This document shows, piece after piece, positions 18,657 to 27,491 of a stretch of DNA of 64,000 bases. The notes under the pieces are model-generated. The model ran no database searches. It saw nothing but the letters and a program-made list of their open reading frames with translations, and had not been told where the DNA came from. The stretch is from NCBI RefSeq assembly GCF_006716185.1, contig NZ_VFOP01000001.1:372001-436000 (forward strand), given 5' to 3'. Position numbers and translations under genes: made by a program. The stretch's first letter is position 1. Each line of letters starts with the position of its first letter. This DNA comes from Ornithinicoccus hortensis (GTDB lineage Bacteria > Actinomycetota > Actinomycetes > Actinomycetales > Dermatophilaceae).

Positions 18657-19625
18657 CTACCTGCCGACCAGCGCCTCCCGGACGTGCGCAGCCAGCTGCA
18701 CCGAGGCGTCGATCTCGACCCGGCGGATGGACACGCTCTCGATGTTGAAGCCGAACGGCATACCCAACCGGGTGCAGAAGTCCGCGAGGCCGGCCGCGAT
18801 CTCGGCGCACTGGCGCAGCGACTCGGCGAGCGGGTCCTCGGCACGCTCGAGCTGGTTGAGCAGCCACCGGGGCAGGTTCACCCCGAGCCACTGCAGGAAG
18901 TCCAGCGTCTTCAGCGACCCGCAGACCGAGAGGGTGAAGACCAGCGGTGCCGGCCGCACCCCCCGGTCCACGCACGCGTAGTAGTAGTCGGAGACCAGGT
19001 CCTTGGCGGCATCGATGTCGTAGACGACCTGGGTGACGAAGAAGGACGTACCCGCCGCCTGCTTGCGGAGCATCCGGTCGTGCTCGTCACCGCGCGCGGC
19101 GTGCCGCTCCGGGATGGCGACGGCGCCGAGCGGCAGGGCCGCGCCGCTGTCGCGCCACAGCGACTGGGCCTCCGCGAGCCGGGTGCGCACCCGGGTGGAG
19201 CCGGTGGACGCGCCGACCAGGACGGTGGCCACCCGGTCCGGGTCCTGGTCGGTCAACCACTGCTTGAGCTCGGTCGGCTCGTACTTGCCGACGGTGCGGT
19301 AGACGACCACGGGACCGTCCCAGCCGGTGAGGTGGGTCCGGAAGTCCGCCGGGTCCATCGTGGGCAGGTAGGGGAAGGGGCGCTCCTGCGGGTTGCGGTC
19401 GCTCTCGTCCTCGATGTCGTAGAGGATCAGTGCGTCCAGGTCCAGGTCGCGCAGCCGGCCGGTCATCACCTCGGCGATGCGGGCCCGGTCCGCCTCGGGC
19501 GTGTTCTGCCGGGGCGGGGTCATGCTGAACAACAGCAGGGGCCTCCCGGGCGCGGCCAACCGTGCCCCGAGGCCGGCCCGTGCCGGCTGCCGCGTGCCCA
19601 CCAGTTCGCCTCCTGTCGGCGTCAC
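18657..19625 (-). CDS. Methylenetetrahydrofolate reductase-like protein, divergent
   Basis: 322 residues resembling the MetF beta/alpha barrel (ALILYDIEDESDRNP, VLVGASTGSTRVRTRLAEAQ, KQAAGTSFFVTQVVYDIDAA near residue 190). The N-terminal FEFFPP-like motif that carries the catalytic Glu in classical MetF is replaced by LLLFSMTPPRQ, so normal 5,10-methylene-THF reduction is uncertain. It is coupled to metB by a four-base GTGA overlap and therefore lies under the SAM-I riboswitch, which argues for a role in methionine or one-carbon metabolism. The GTG at 19625 is chosen for that overlap; a later ATG at about 19523 is possible. Confidence 0.75.
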   Translation of the reverse strand: MTPTGGELVGTRQPARAGLGARLAAPGRPLLLFSMTPPRQNTPEADRARIAEVMTGRLRDLDLDALILYDIEDESDRNPQERPFPYLPTMDPADFRTHLTGWDGPVVVYRTVGKYEPTELKQWLTDQDPDRVATVLVGASTGSTRVRTRLAEAQSLWRDSGAALPLGAVAIPERHAARGDEHDRMLRKQAAGTSFFVTQVVYDIDAAKDLVSDYYYACVDRGVRPAPLVFTLSVCGSLKTLDFLQWLGVNLPRWLLNQLERAEDPLAESLRQCAEIAAGLADFCTRLGMPFGFNIESVSIRRVEIDASVQLAAHVREALVGR

Positions 19626-20830
19626 GCTACCTCGCTGCGGTGGGCCGGGTCGGCCGCCTCCGTCGCCTCCAGGGCCCGGTCGAGGCCGGCGCGCAGGTCA
19701 GCGACCAGGTCGGCGGCCTCCTCGATGCCGACGGACAGCCGCAGCAGCCCGTCGCGGATCCCGGCGACCTCGCGGGCCTGCGCGCTCATCGAGGCGTGCG
19801 TCATGGTGGCCGGGTGGGCGACCAGGCTCTCCGTGCCGCCCAGGGACTCGGCGAGGCTGAAACATCGCAGCCCGTCCAGGAACGCCCGCACCGCCAGCTC
19901 GCCCCCCACGAGCTCGAAGGACAGCATCGCGCCAAAGCCCTTCTGCTGCCGGGCCGCGAGCTCGTGGCCGGGGTGGTCCGGCAGGCCCGGGTAGTAGCAG
20001 GCGGCCAGCGCGGGGTGGTCGGCCAGTTCCTCGACCACCGCCGTCACGTTCTCCTGGTGTGCCCGGATCCGGGTATGCAGTGTCCGCAGGCCGCGCAGGG
20101 TCAGGTAGGAGTCGAACGGGCTGCCCACGATGCCCAGGACGTTGGCCCAGTAGGCGAACTCCTCGTGCAGCTCCCGGTTCGCCGCGATCACGGCGCCGCC
20201 GACGACGTCGCTGTGGCCGTTGATGAACTTGGTGGTCGAGTGCACGACGGCGTCCACGCCGAACTCGAACGGCTGCTGCAGCACCGGGGAGAGGAAGGTG
20301 TTGTCCGCCACCACGAGGGCACCGACCCGGTGAGCGGCCTCGGTGACCGCGGCGATGTCGGTGACCCGCAGCAACGGGTTGGACGGCGTCTCGAGCCAGA
20401 CCACCTTCGGGGGGTTCGGTCCGGAGAGCGCCTCCTGGACGGCGACCGGGTCGCCGAAGTCGACCGTCCGGCTCGCGAACTGACCCCGGCCGGAGAGGGA
20501 GTCGAACAACCGCCAGCTCCCGCCGTAGCAGTCGTGCGGCACCAGGATCGTGTCGCCGGGCCGCAGCAGCGCCTGGGTGCAGAGCGTGATCGCCGCCATG
20601 CCGGTCGCCGTGATCGTCCCGCCGTAGCCGCCCTCCAACGTGGTCAGTGCCTCGGCGAGGACGTCGCGGGTCGGGTTGCCGCTGCGGGTGTAGTCGTACT
20701 CCCGGGGCACGCCGAACTCGGCGAAGCTGAAGTTGCTGGACAGGTACAGCGGGGGGATGACCGCGCCCTGCGCGGGATCGCTGTCGATGCCGGTCCGCAG
20801 GCCGCGGGTCAGTCGGGAGATCTCGGTCAT
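19622..20830 (-). CDS. metB: Cystathionine gamma-synthase / trans-sulfuration PLP enzyme
   Basis: 402-residue Cys/Met-metabolism PLP enzyme. Substrate and cofactor motifs are SRLTRGLRTGIDSDPAQGAV at the start, YDYTRSGNPTRDVLAEALTT near residue 45, and HSTTKFINGHSDVVGG near 195, where Lys forms the internal aldimine. The C-terminal SLGGTESLVAHPATMTHASM is typical of gamma-synthases that join acyl-homoserine to cysteine. A SAM-I riboswitch in its leader supports a methionine-biosynthetic direction. Discrimination from cystathionine gamma-lyase is by regulation and context. Confidence 0.9.
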   Translation of the reverse strand: MTEISRLTRGLRTGIDSDPAQGAVIPPLYLSSNFSFAEFGVPREYDYTRSGNPTRDVLAEALTTLEGGYGGTITATGMAAITLCTQALLRPGDTILVPHDCYGGSWRLFDSLSGRGQFASRTVDFGDPVAVQEALSGPNPPKVVWLETPSNPLLRVTDIAAVTEAAHRVGALVVADNTFLSPVLQQPFEFGVDAVVHSTTKFINGHSDVVGGAVIAANRELHEEFAYWANVLGIVGSPFDSYLTLRGLRTLHTRIRAHQENVTAVVEELADHPALAACYYPGLPDHPGHELAARQQKGFGAMLSFELVGGELAVRAFLDGLRCFSLAESLGGTESLVAHPATMTHASMSAQAREVAGIRDGLLRLSVGIEEAADLVADLRAGLDRALEATEAADPAHRSEVA

Positions 20831-20924
20831 GTCGGTCGCGCCCTTCCCAGGTGTCCGGCCGCCAGATCCTGCGGGTGCGGACGATGGGCGCTACCCGGGG
20901 GCGGGCCTGCGACCCGTCCACGAG

Positions 20925-21045
20925 CTCCATCTTCCGGCCGACCCCGAGGGGCCGCCGCAGGATTTGGCACCTTTCCCGCGGGTTACCCCGCGGGAGGCTG
21001 CCCCGGCTTCATCGGGCCTGTCCCTCTGCCGGTCGTGATGGATTT
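20925..21045 (-). ncRNA. SAM-I (S-box) riboswitch upstream of metB
   Basis: Read on the minus strand, the region has the S-box core in order: AGAGGGACAGGCCC, GATGAAGCC, GGGGCAGCC, a long GC-rich P3-type hairpin (CCCGCGG / CCGCGGG), GGTGCCAAATCCTGC and finally GGAAGATGG. The 5' strand TCCATC (21042-21037) pairs with the 3' strand GATGGA (20931-20926) as P1. The ATG of metB is about 95 bases after the element. Known S-box elements turn expression off when SAM binds. I saw no clear terminator before metB, so translational control is possible. Confidence 0.9.
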
Positions 21046-21072
21046 CGTTCGGAAGCCTAACCCATCACGACC
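21031..21072 (-). terminator. Hairpin directly after LLM gene, sharing its 3' arm with the S-box P1
   Basis: A perfect 11-bp inverted repeat, GGTCGTGATGG at 21031-21041 and CCATCACGACC at 21062-21072, with a 20-base loop. On the minus strand the 5' arm starts on the base after the TGA of the LLM gene. No U-run follows, so it may stabilise the 3' end or act as a weak terminator of the SAM-IV operon. Its 3' arm contains the TCCATC-pairing bases of riboswitch P1, so the two structures compete. Confidence 0.6.
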
Positions 21073-22179
21073 TCAATGCGAAAGGAGACCCGCCTCACAC
21101 CGCGCCGCTAACGCAGGATCTTCGGTAGGAGTCATCGGCGCCGCGAGCGGCCGCGACGGGATCGACGCGCGCAGCGCCGGTGCCACCTCCGACTGGAACA
21201 GCTCGAGGCTGGCCCGGTGCTGGGCCCCGGTCAGCCCCTCGCCGTCGGCGGACACGTGGAGCACCTCGTGCCCGAGCTGCTCGTGGTAGCGGTGCACCTT
21301 GTCGACGACCTGCTCGGGGCTGCCGATCAGCGCCGAACTGCGCTCGACGAAGTCCTCGTAGTCCCGGAACGACGGCTCCACCCCGAGCGCCGCGAACTGC
21401 CGGGTCCGGGCCTCGTAGACCGGCCGGTAGAGCCCGACCGCCTCCTGGCTGTCCCGGGTCACCACCAGGCCGGCGGAGCCCGCACCCACCAGGGCCTCCG
21501 CGGGGTCCCGGCCGGCCGCCGCCCACTGCTCCCGGTAGTACCGGACCAGTTCGGCATACGGCCCCACCGGATGCGTAACGTTCGCCGAGAACAGCGGTTC
21601 ACCGAATTCGATCGCCAGGTCGACCGAGGCGGTGCTCGTCGCGCTGCCGTGCCACACCCGGATCGGGCGCTGCAGCGGCCGGGGCCACACCTCGGCGTCG
21701 ACCAGCGGCGGGCGGAACCGGCCGGACCAGGTGATCCGGTTGTCCCGCCAGAGCCGCCGGAACACCTCGTAGGACTCGCGGTTACGGGCCCACTGGTCCT
21801 CGGGGGTGACCTGGAAGAGCTCCCGCTGGGCCGAGCCGTTGCCCTTCCCGATGATCAGCTCGAGCCGCCCGTCGGCCAGGTTGTCCAGCGTCGCGTAGTC
21901 CCCGAAGGCACGGACCGGGTCCAACAGGCTGAGCGTGGTCACGCCGGTGAACAACCGGATCCGGCTGGTACGCGCGGCGATGTGGCTGAGCACCACGGGC
22001 GGCGAGGAGGAGATGAACGGCCGCTCGTGGCGCTCGCCCACGGCATACCCGTCGAAGCCGAGCTGCTCGGCCAGCACCGCGTTGTCAACCACCTGGCGCA
22101 GCCGCTCGTGGGTCGACAGATGGGTCCCGTTGACCGGGTCGGGGACGTGCGTGATCAGGGTGAGCGCGAGGAACTTCAC
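21073..22179 (-). CDS. LLM-class flavin-dependent monooxygenase
   Basis: 368-residue luciferase-like TIM-barrel oxygenase. It opens KFLALTLITHVPDPVNG and has DNAVLAEQLGFDGYAVGERH near residue 35, VLSHIAARTSRIRLFTGVTT near 65 and DNLADGRLELIIGKGNG near 100, the usual FMN-phosphate and barrel motifs; IGSPEQVVDKVHRYHEQLG marks the C-terminal end. These enzymes use reduced FMN supplied by a separate reductase, here presumably one of the two encoded in the same operon. The GTG start overlaps the stop of the ABC ATPase by four bases and has AAGGAG upstream. Substrate unknown; a sulfur compound is inferred from SAM-IV control. Confidence 0.87.
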   Translation of the reverse strand: MKFLALTLITHVPDPVNGTHLSTHERLRQVVDNAVLAEQLGFDGYAVGERHERPFISSSPPVVLSHIAARTSRIRLFTGVTTLSLLDPVRAFGDYATLDNLADGRLELIIGKGNGSAQRELFQVTPEDQWARNRESYEVFRRLWRDNRITWSGRFRPPLVDAEVWPRPLQRPIRVWHGSATSTASVDLAIEFGEPLFSANVTHPVGPYAELVRYYREQWAAAGRDPAEALVGAGSAGLVVTRDSQEAVGLYRPVYEARTRQFAALGVEPSFRDYEDFVERSSALIGSPEQVVDKVHRYHEQLGHEVLHVSADGEGLTGAQHRASLELFQSEVAPALRASIPSRPLAAPMTPTEDPALAARCEAGLLSH

Positions 22180-23876
22180 GCGGGGACTCCTTGGGCGTTG
22201 GGGTGCCGCGTCCCGGCGATCGCCGAGAGCAGCTCGTGGGTGTAGGGGTGCGCCGGGCGCTCGAAGACCTGCTCGGTGGGGGCGAGCTCGACGATCCGCC
22301 CCTGGCGCATGACCGCGACGTCGTGCGCGATCTGCCGGACGACGGACAGGTCGTGGGTGATGAACAGGTAGGCCAGTCCGTCCTGCGCCTGCAACTCGGC
22401 GAGGAGTTCCAGCACCTGCGCCTGCACCGAGACGTCGAGCGCCGAGACCGCCTCGTCGCAGACCACCAGGTCGGGGGACAGGGTGAGCGCCCGCGCGATC
22501 GCCACGCGTTGCCGTTGGCCGCCGGACAGCTCGGCCGGCTTGCGGGTCAGCGTCCCGCCGGGCAGCGCCACCCGGTCGACGAGGCGGGCGGCCAGCTCGC
22601 GCTGCGAGGCGCGGGTGCCGACCGAGAACGCACGCAGCGGCTCGGTGACCAGCTCCTCGACGGAGAACCGCGGGTCCAGCGACGCATACGGGTTCTGGTA
22701 GATCAGCTGCGCCCGCCGCCGCAGCTCGCGCCACGGGCGGCCCGAGGCGGTGGTGATGTCGGCGCCGTCGAAGGTGATCGTGCCGGACGTCGGGTCGGCC
22801 AGCCGCAGCACCAGCCGGGCCGTTGTGGACTTGCCCGAGCCGGACTCGCCCACCAGGGCCAGCGTGCGGCCCCGGTGCAGCTCGAAGCTGACGTCGTCGA
22901 CGGCCCGCACCACCCGCGGGCCGCTGCCCCGGGTGGCCGGGAGCGCGAAGTCCTTCACCAGGTGCTCGGCCCGGACCACGGGCGTCGCCTCCTCCGGCAC
23001 CGGCACGGACGGGGCGTATGCCGGGCCCGTCACCCGGGCGCCGAGGCCGGGCGCGCTGGCCAGGAGCCGCCGCGTGTAGGCGTCCTGCGGGTCCTCCAGG
23101 ATCTGCCGGACGGGGCCCTCCTCGACGACCAGGCCGCCCTGCATCACCACGATCCGGTCGGCCCGGTCCGCGGCCACCCCGAGGTCGTGGGTGACCAGCA
23201 GCACCGAGCTGCCCAGGTCGGCCGTCAGGGTCTCCAGGTGGTCCAGGATCCGGCGCTGCACGGTGACGTCCAGCGCGCTGGTGGGTTCGTCGGCGATCAG
23301 CAGGTCGGGGCGTCCGGCGATCGCGATGGCGATGAGCACCCGCTGCCGCATGCCGCCGGACAGTTCGTGCGGGTACTGGCGCAGCCGCACCTCGGGGCGG
23401 TCCAGCCCGACCCGCTCCAGCAGCCCCAGCGCCTCGGCCCGCGCGGCGGCCCGCGGCAGCCTGCGGTGCGCGGTGACCGCCTCGAGCACCTGCGGCCCGA
23501 TCCGCTTCACCGGGTTCAGCGAGACGCTCGGGTCCTGTGGGACGAGGCCGACCTCGCGTCCCCGGACGGCGCGCAGCCGGCGCTCGCCCCACCGGGCAAT
23601 GTCCCGTCCGCGCACCGCGATGGTGCCGCCCTCGACGGCGGCGTTCTCGGCGAGGAGCCCGATCACCGCGTGGGCCAGTGTGCTCTTGCCGGACCCGGAC
23701 TCCCCGACGAGCGCGACGACCTCACCGCGCCCGACGGCCAGGTCGACGCCCCTGAGCGCCTCCACCCGACCCCGTGAGGTCTGGTAGCTGACGCGCAGGT
23801 CACGGACCTCCAGGACGGTGTCGGTGCCGGCCGGGTCGGGCTGCCCGGCCCGGTCGGACGGCGTGCCCCGGCTCAC
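22176..23876 (-). CDS. Peptide/nickel-type ABC transporter ATPase, fused DppD-DppF form
   Basis: 566 residues with two complete ATP-binding domains. Domain 1 has Walker A GESGSGKST near residue 57, signature LSGGMRQRV and Walker B LLIADEPTSAL; domain 2 repeats these with GESGSGKST near 335, LSGGQRQRV and LVVCDEAVSAL. In classical oligopeptide importers these are separate DppD and DppF genes; the fused form is common in some bacteria. The GTG start overlaps the upstream permease stop by four bases (GTGA). It would drive uptake through the two permeases encoded upstream. Confidence 0.92.
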   Translation of the reverse strand: MSRGTPSDRAGQPDPAGTDTVLEVRDLRVSYQTSRGRVEALRGVDLAVGRGEVVALVGESGSGKSTLAHAVIGLLAENAAVEGGTIAVRGRDIARWGERRLRAVRGREVGLVPQDPSVSLNPVKRIGPQVLEAVTAHRRLPRAAARAEALGLLERVGLDRPEVRLRQYPHELSGGMRQRVLIAIAIAGRPDLLIADEPTSALDVTVQRRILDHLETLTADLGSSVLLVTHDLGVAADRADRIVVMQGGLVVEEGPVRQILEDPQDAYTRRLLASAPGLGARVTGPAYAPSVPVPEEATPVVRAEHLVKDFALPATRGSGPRVVRAVDDVSFELHRGRTLALVGESGSGKSTTARLVLRLADPTSGTITFDGADITTASGRPWRELRRRAQLIYQNPYASLDPRFSVEELVTEPLRAFSVGTRASQRELAARLVDRVALPGGTLTRKPAELSGGQRQRVAIARALTLSPDLVVCDEAVSALDVSVQAQVLELLAELQAQDGLAYLFITHDLSVVRQIAHDVAVMRQGRIVELAPTEQVFERPAHPYTHELLSAIAGTRHPNAQGVPA

Positions 23877-24823
23877 CGGAAGCCACCCCACTCCCCGTCC
23901 AGGGCCTTGGAGACCCGGTTCACCGCGAGCACCGTGGCGGCGATGGTCAGTCCGGGCAGCGTGGTCAGCCAACTGGCGGTCGCCAGGAAGTTGCGCCCCT
24001 CGGACACCAGCGACCCCCACTCGGGGGCCGGTCGCGGCGCCCCGTAGCCCAGGAAGCTCAGCGCCGAGACGGCCAGGATCGCCATCCCGAACTCGAGCAC
24101 CGCCAGCGCCAGGATCGGGCCGGAGGCGTTGGGCAGCACGTGCCAGCGCAGCGTCACGTGCCAGCGGGACCCGAGGGAGCGGGCGGCCTCGACATACGTG
24201 GCCTGGCAGACCCGGAGGGTCTGCGACCGGGCGATCCGGGCGAAGGTGGCGATGCTGCCGACGGCGACGGCGATCGCCACGTTGGTGGGGCCGAAGCCGA
24301 GGGCGGCGATCAGCGCCAGCGACAGCAACAGGGACGGGATCGCCATCAGCACGTCGACGACGCGCATGACGACGTTGTCGACCCACCCGCCGAGGAAGCC
24401 GGCGGTCACCCCGAGCAAGCCGCCGACGACCAGGGCCAGGCCGACGGCGACCAGCGCGGTGCGCAGGGACAGGGCGGTGCCGTGGACGACCCGGGTGAAC
24501 AGGTCCCGACCGAGGTGGTCGGTACCGAACAGGTGGGCCGCGCTGGGTGCCTGGAGCTTCTCGGCGGTGATCCCGGTCTCCGGGTCACCCGGCGCGACGA
24601 GGCCGGGGGCGAAGGCGGCCACCACGACCACCAGGAGCAGCGCGAGGCTGAGCACGAGGCCGGGACGGCGCACCGCGAACCGGACCGCCTTGGGCCACCG
24701 GGCCGCGGGGAGAGCACGCGACCGGGACCGCGCCGGCTGCTGCAGCGCGCCGCCGGCGGGTGCCGGCCGGTCACCGCCCTGGGCGGGTGGGTCGAGCAGG
24801 ACCGTGGTCTGGGTGAGCGACAT
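23873..24823 (-). CDS. Peptide/nickel-type ABC transporter permease DppC
   Basis: 316 residues. A long polar N-terminus (about 55 residues, Pro/Ala/Arg rich) precedes the first helix (GLVLSLALLLVVVVAAFAPG). The motif HLFGTDHLGRDLFTRVVHGT near residue 95 is the DppC signature, and the ATPase-docking EAA loop is YVEAARSLGSRWHVTLRWHV near 215. It follows the DppB permease after a 13-base gap and overlaps the ATPase gene. It forms half of the transmembrane channel of the SAM-IV-controlled importer. Confidence 0.91.
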   Translation of the reverse strand: MSLTQTTVLLDPPAQGGDRPAPAGGALQQPARSRSRALPAARWPKAVRFAVRRPGLVLSLALLLVVVVAAFAPGLVAPGDPETGITAEKLQAPSAAHLFGTDHLGRDLFTRVVHGTALSLRTALVAVGLALVVGGLLGVTAGFLGGWVDNVVMRVVDVLMAIPSLLLSLALIAALGFGPTNVAIAVAVGSIATFARIARSQTLRVCQATYVEAARSLGSRWHVTLRWHVLPNASGPILALAVLEFGMAILAVSALSFLGYGAPRPAPEWGSLVSEGRNFLATASWLTTLPGLTIAATVLAVNRVSKALDGEWGGFR

Positions 24824-24836
24824 GGGGCTCCCCCTC

Positions 24837-25784
24837 TCAGGAGTAGGACCGGCCGACGGCGACCCGGGGGTCGGCCAGCGGCAGGACGAGGTCGACGAGC
24901 AGGTTGGTCAGGACGAAGACCGTGGCACCGAGGACGACGACGCCCTGGACCACCGGGAGGTCCTGGAAACTGACCGAGCTGACCGTGAGCCGGCCGACGC
25001 CGGAGCGGCTGAACACCGTCTCCACCACGACCGAGCCGGCGATCAGGTTGCCGATCACCAGGCCGAGGACGGTCAGCACCGGCAGCGAGGCGTTGCGCAG
25101 CGCGTGCCGGGCGTGGATCGCGATCCTGCCGATCCCCTTGGCCCGGGCGGTGACGACATACGGCTCGCGCAGCGCGTCCTGCAGGCAGGTGGCCAGCACC
25201 TGGGCGATCAGCGCACCGATCGGCACGGCCAGCGTCACCGCCGGCAGCACCACCGACCGCCACCCCTGGTCGCCCATCGCCGGGAACAGGCCGAAGGTGA
25301 AGCTGAACCACTGCACCAGCACCAGCCCGACCCAGAAGGTCGGCAACGACACCGCCACCGGCGGCAGCGCCAGCAGGAACTGCCGGACCCAGCCGACCGA
25401 GGTGTAGGTCGCCACCAGGGCCAGCCCACCGCCGATCAACACGGACAGCACGAGCGCGCTGGCGGCCAGCTGCACGGTGCTCGGCAGGGCCTGGGCGATG
25501 GCGGCGGTCACCGCCTGCCCGGACTGGACGGACGCCCCGAGGTCACCGTGCAGCGCGGACCACAACCGGGTGCCGTACTGCACCAGGAACGGGTCGTCGA
25601 AGCCGTACTGCGCGCGCAGCGCGGCCAGCTCCTCCGCGCCCACGGGGGCGCCCTCCATCCCGCCGGAGGCCATCGCCGCCACCGGGTCGCCGGGCAGCAG
25701 GTAGAGCACGACGAAGGAGACCGTGTAGGCGGCCCACAGCACCGCGACCGCCAGGCCGAGCCGGAGGAGCACGTAGCGAGCCAT
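24837..25784 (-). CDS. Peptide/nickel-type ABC transporter permease DppB
   Basis: 315 residues with six hydrophobic segments. The start ARYVLLRLGLAVAVLWAAYT and FVVLYLLPGDPVAAM is the standard DppB N-terminus, and the EAA-like loop reads REPYVVTARAKGIGRIAIHA near residue 205. It lies two bases from the binding-protein stop and pairs with DppC. The cargo of such importers ranges from peptides to nickel, opines and glutathione-like thiols; the monooxygenase neighbours suggest a sulfur-containing ligand here. Confidence 0.91.
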   Translation of the reverse strand: MARYVLLRLGLAVAVLWAAYTVSFVVLYLLPGDPVAAMASGGMEGAPVGAEELAALRAQYGFDDPFLVQYGTRLWSALHGDLGASVQSGQAVTAAIAQALPSTVQLAASALVLSVLIGGGLALVATYTSVGWVRQFLLALPPVAVSLPTFWVGLVLVQWFSFTFGLFPAMGDQGWRSVVLPAVTLAVPIGALIAQVLATCLQDALREPYVVTARAKGIGRIAIHARHALRNASLPVLTVLGLVIGNLIAGSVVVETVFSRSGVGRLTVSSVSFQDLPVVQGVVVLGATVFVLTNLLVDLVLPLADPRVAVGRSYS

Positions 25785-25787
25785 CGA

Positions 25788-27491
25788 TCAGCGCTCGATC
25801 CAGGCGTCGTAGAGCTGGACCCGGGAGCCGGCGTCGAAGGCGACGCCTTGCACGGTCGGTCCGACGCCCAGGACCGTGGTCAGCTCGACGACCGGCACGA
25901 CGTGCCGCTCGGTCACGATCTGCGCCTGGGCCCGGGCGGCCAGCTCAGCGCGCTCGGCCGGGTCCGCGGCCCCCGCCTGAGCCTCCAGCACGTCGTCCAG
26001 GTCGGACGGCTCGAGGCGGTAGCTGTTGGCCAGGCCGGTGTGGAACGAACCGCGCAGGATGTCGGCGTCGGCACGGGTGATGTTGCCCCAGTTGGCGTCG
26101 AAGTTGCCCTCGGCCACGGTGGCGGCCCAGTCCGCGACCTGGCCCTCGGTCAGGGTCACCTCGATGCCCACGGACGCCAGCTGCTGCTGGATCAGCTCCA
26201 GGGTGGGGGCGTTGGTCGCGGCGTTGTTGAACCAGAGGATGTCGAAGGACGCCCGCTGTCCGTCCTTGGCGTAGACCCCGTCCTCACCCTTGGCGTAGCC
26301 CGCCTCGGTCAACGCGGCCTCCGCCGCGACCGGGTCGAACCGTAGGTGTTCGGACTGGTCGGCATACAGCGGGGTGGTGGAGGCCAGGACGCTCGTGGCG
26401 GGAACGTTGTAGGTGGTGTAGACGGTCTCCACGATCTCTTCACGGTTGATGGCCAGCGCGATCGCCTCGGTCACCGCCGGGTCGGACAGCACCTCGTTGT
26501 CGTGGTTGACGTAGAGGCCGAACGGGATGCCGGGGTTGGCCCGGGCCAGCAACTGCGCGTCCGCCGCCTTGAGCGGCTCCTCGTCCTGCGGGGCGATGTT
26601 GCCGATGACGTCGACCTGGCCGGACTGCAGCGATCCGGACCGGACGCCGGACTCGGGCACGACGGAGAACTCCAAGGTGTCCAGATAGGCCTCCCCGGTG
26701 TGCTGCCACAAGGAGGATCCCCAGTCGTAGCCCTCCCGCTTAGCCAGCGTGATCGAGCTGTTCGGCTCGTAGTTCTCCAGCGTGAACGGGCCGGACCCGA
26801 CGACGCTGGCGCACCGCTCGTCGTCGGACTGTGCGGCCGACTCCGGCGACAGCAGCCCGAGGGTATGCGTCGAGGTCGCCTGCAGGAACTGGGCGTTGGG
26901 CCGGTCGAACTCGACGGTGAAGGTGCGGTCATCCTCGACGGTGGTGCCGGCGTAGCCGTCGAGGTAGCCCTTGATCAGGGCGCCACGCGCCCCGATGTCC
27001 GTGGCCCGGTCCAGGTTGGTCTTGACCGCCTCGGCGTCCACCGGGGTGCCGTCGCTGAAGGTGGCCCCCTCCTGCAGATGGAAGGTGTAGGCGCTGGCGT
27101 CGTCGTTGACCTCCCACGACTCGGCGAGCCAGGGGACGATCTCCCCGGTCTCCGGGTCCTGGTCGGTCAGGGAATCCACGAGGTGGCGGATCGAGTAAAT
27201 GGTGTCGTTGCTGCCGACCTGCTGCGGGTCGACGCAGCCCTGGTCGGATCCGACGGCAAACCGGAGGGCACCGCCGGGCGTGACCTCTTCGGGTGCCGAC
27301 GCCGGCAGCGCGCTGGCCGCCGCGCCGTCGCCGCCCTCGCCGTCGGTCTCTGTGGCTCCTCCTGGCGCGCATGCCGCGAGGAGGAGTGTGGCACCGAGGG
27401 CGCCGGGGGCGAGGAGGGTATGCCGGGAGGCCCGGTGCCGGGCGGCGCCGGCCCGGAACGTGGGTCGGGTGGTGTGGTTCATGGGTGTCAC
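25788..27491 (-). CDS. ABC transporter substrate-binding lipoprotein, family 5
   Basis: 567-residue family-5 binding protein. The N-terminus is arginine-rich (RHRASRHTLLAPG), then a hydrophobic stretch and lipobox LLAAC with the cysteine at residue 41; an acidic low-complexity linker follows. Domain motifs include GGALRFAVGSDQGCVDPQQ, YTFHLQEGATFSDGTPVDAE near residue 130 and SGPFTLENYEPNSSITLAKR near 240. The GTG at 27491 overlaps the flavin reductase stop by four bases; an ATG nine bases later has GGTGA upstream and is an alternative. It selects the imported substrate for DppBC and the fused ATPase. Confidence 0.9.
   Translation of the reverse strand: MTPMNHTTRPTFRAGAARHRASRHTLLAPGALGATLLLAACAPGGATETDGEGGDGAAASALPASAPEEVTPGGALRFAVGSDQGCVDPQQVGSNDTIYSIRHLVDSLTDQDPETGEIVPWLAESWEVNDDASAYTFHLQEGATFSDGTPVDAEAVKTNLDRATDIGARGALIKGYLDGYAGTTVEDDRTFTVEFDRPNAQFLQATSTHTLGLLSPESAAQSDDERCASVVGSGPFTLENYEPNSSITLAKREGYDWGSSLWQHTGEAYLDTLEFSVVPESGVRSGSLQSGQVDVIGNIAPQDEEPLKAADAQLLARANPGIPFGLYVNHDNEVLSDPAVTEAIALAINREEIVETVYTTYNVPATSVLASTTPLYADQSEHLRFDPVAAEAALTEAGYAKGEDGVYAKDGQRASFDILWFNNAATNAPTLELIQQQLASVGIEVTLTEGQVADWAATVAEGNFDANWGNITRADADILRGSFHTGLANSYRLEPSDLDDVLEAQAGAADPAERAELAARAQAQIVTERHVVPVVELTTVLGVGPTVQGVAFDAGSRVQLYDAWIER

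Noticed and set aside
20925-21045. Classifying the metB leader as SAM-IV
   Set aside because: Its core order (GAGGGAC, GATGAAGCC, GGTGCCAAATCC, GGAAGATGG) fits SAM-I; the SAM-IV core GGGGTGCTCC is absent.
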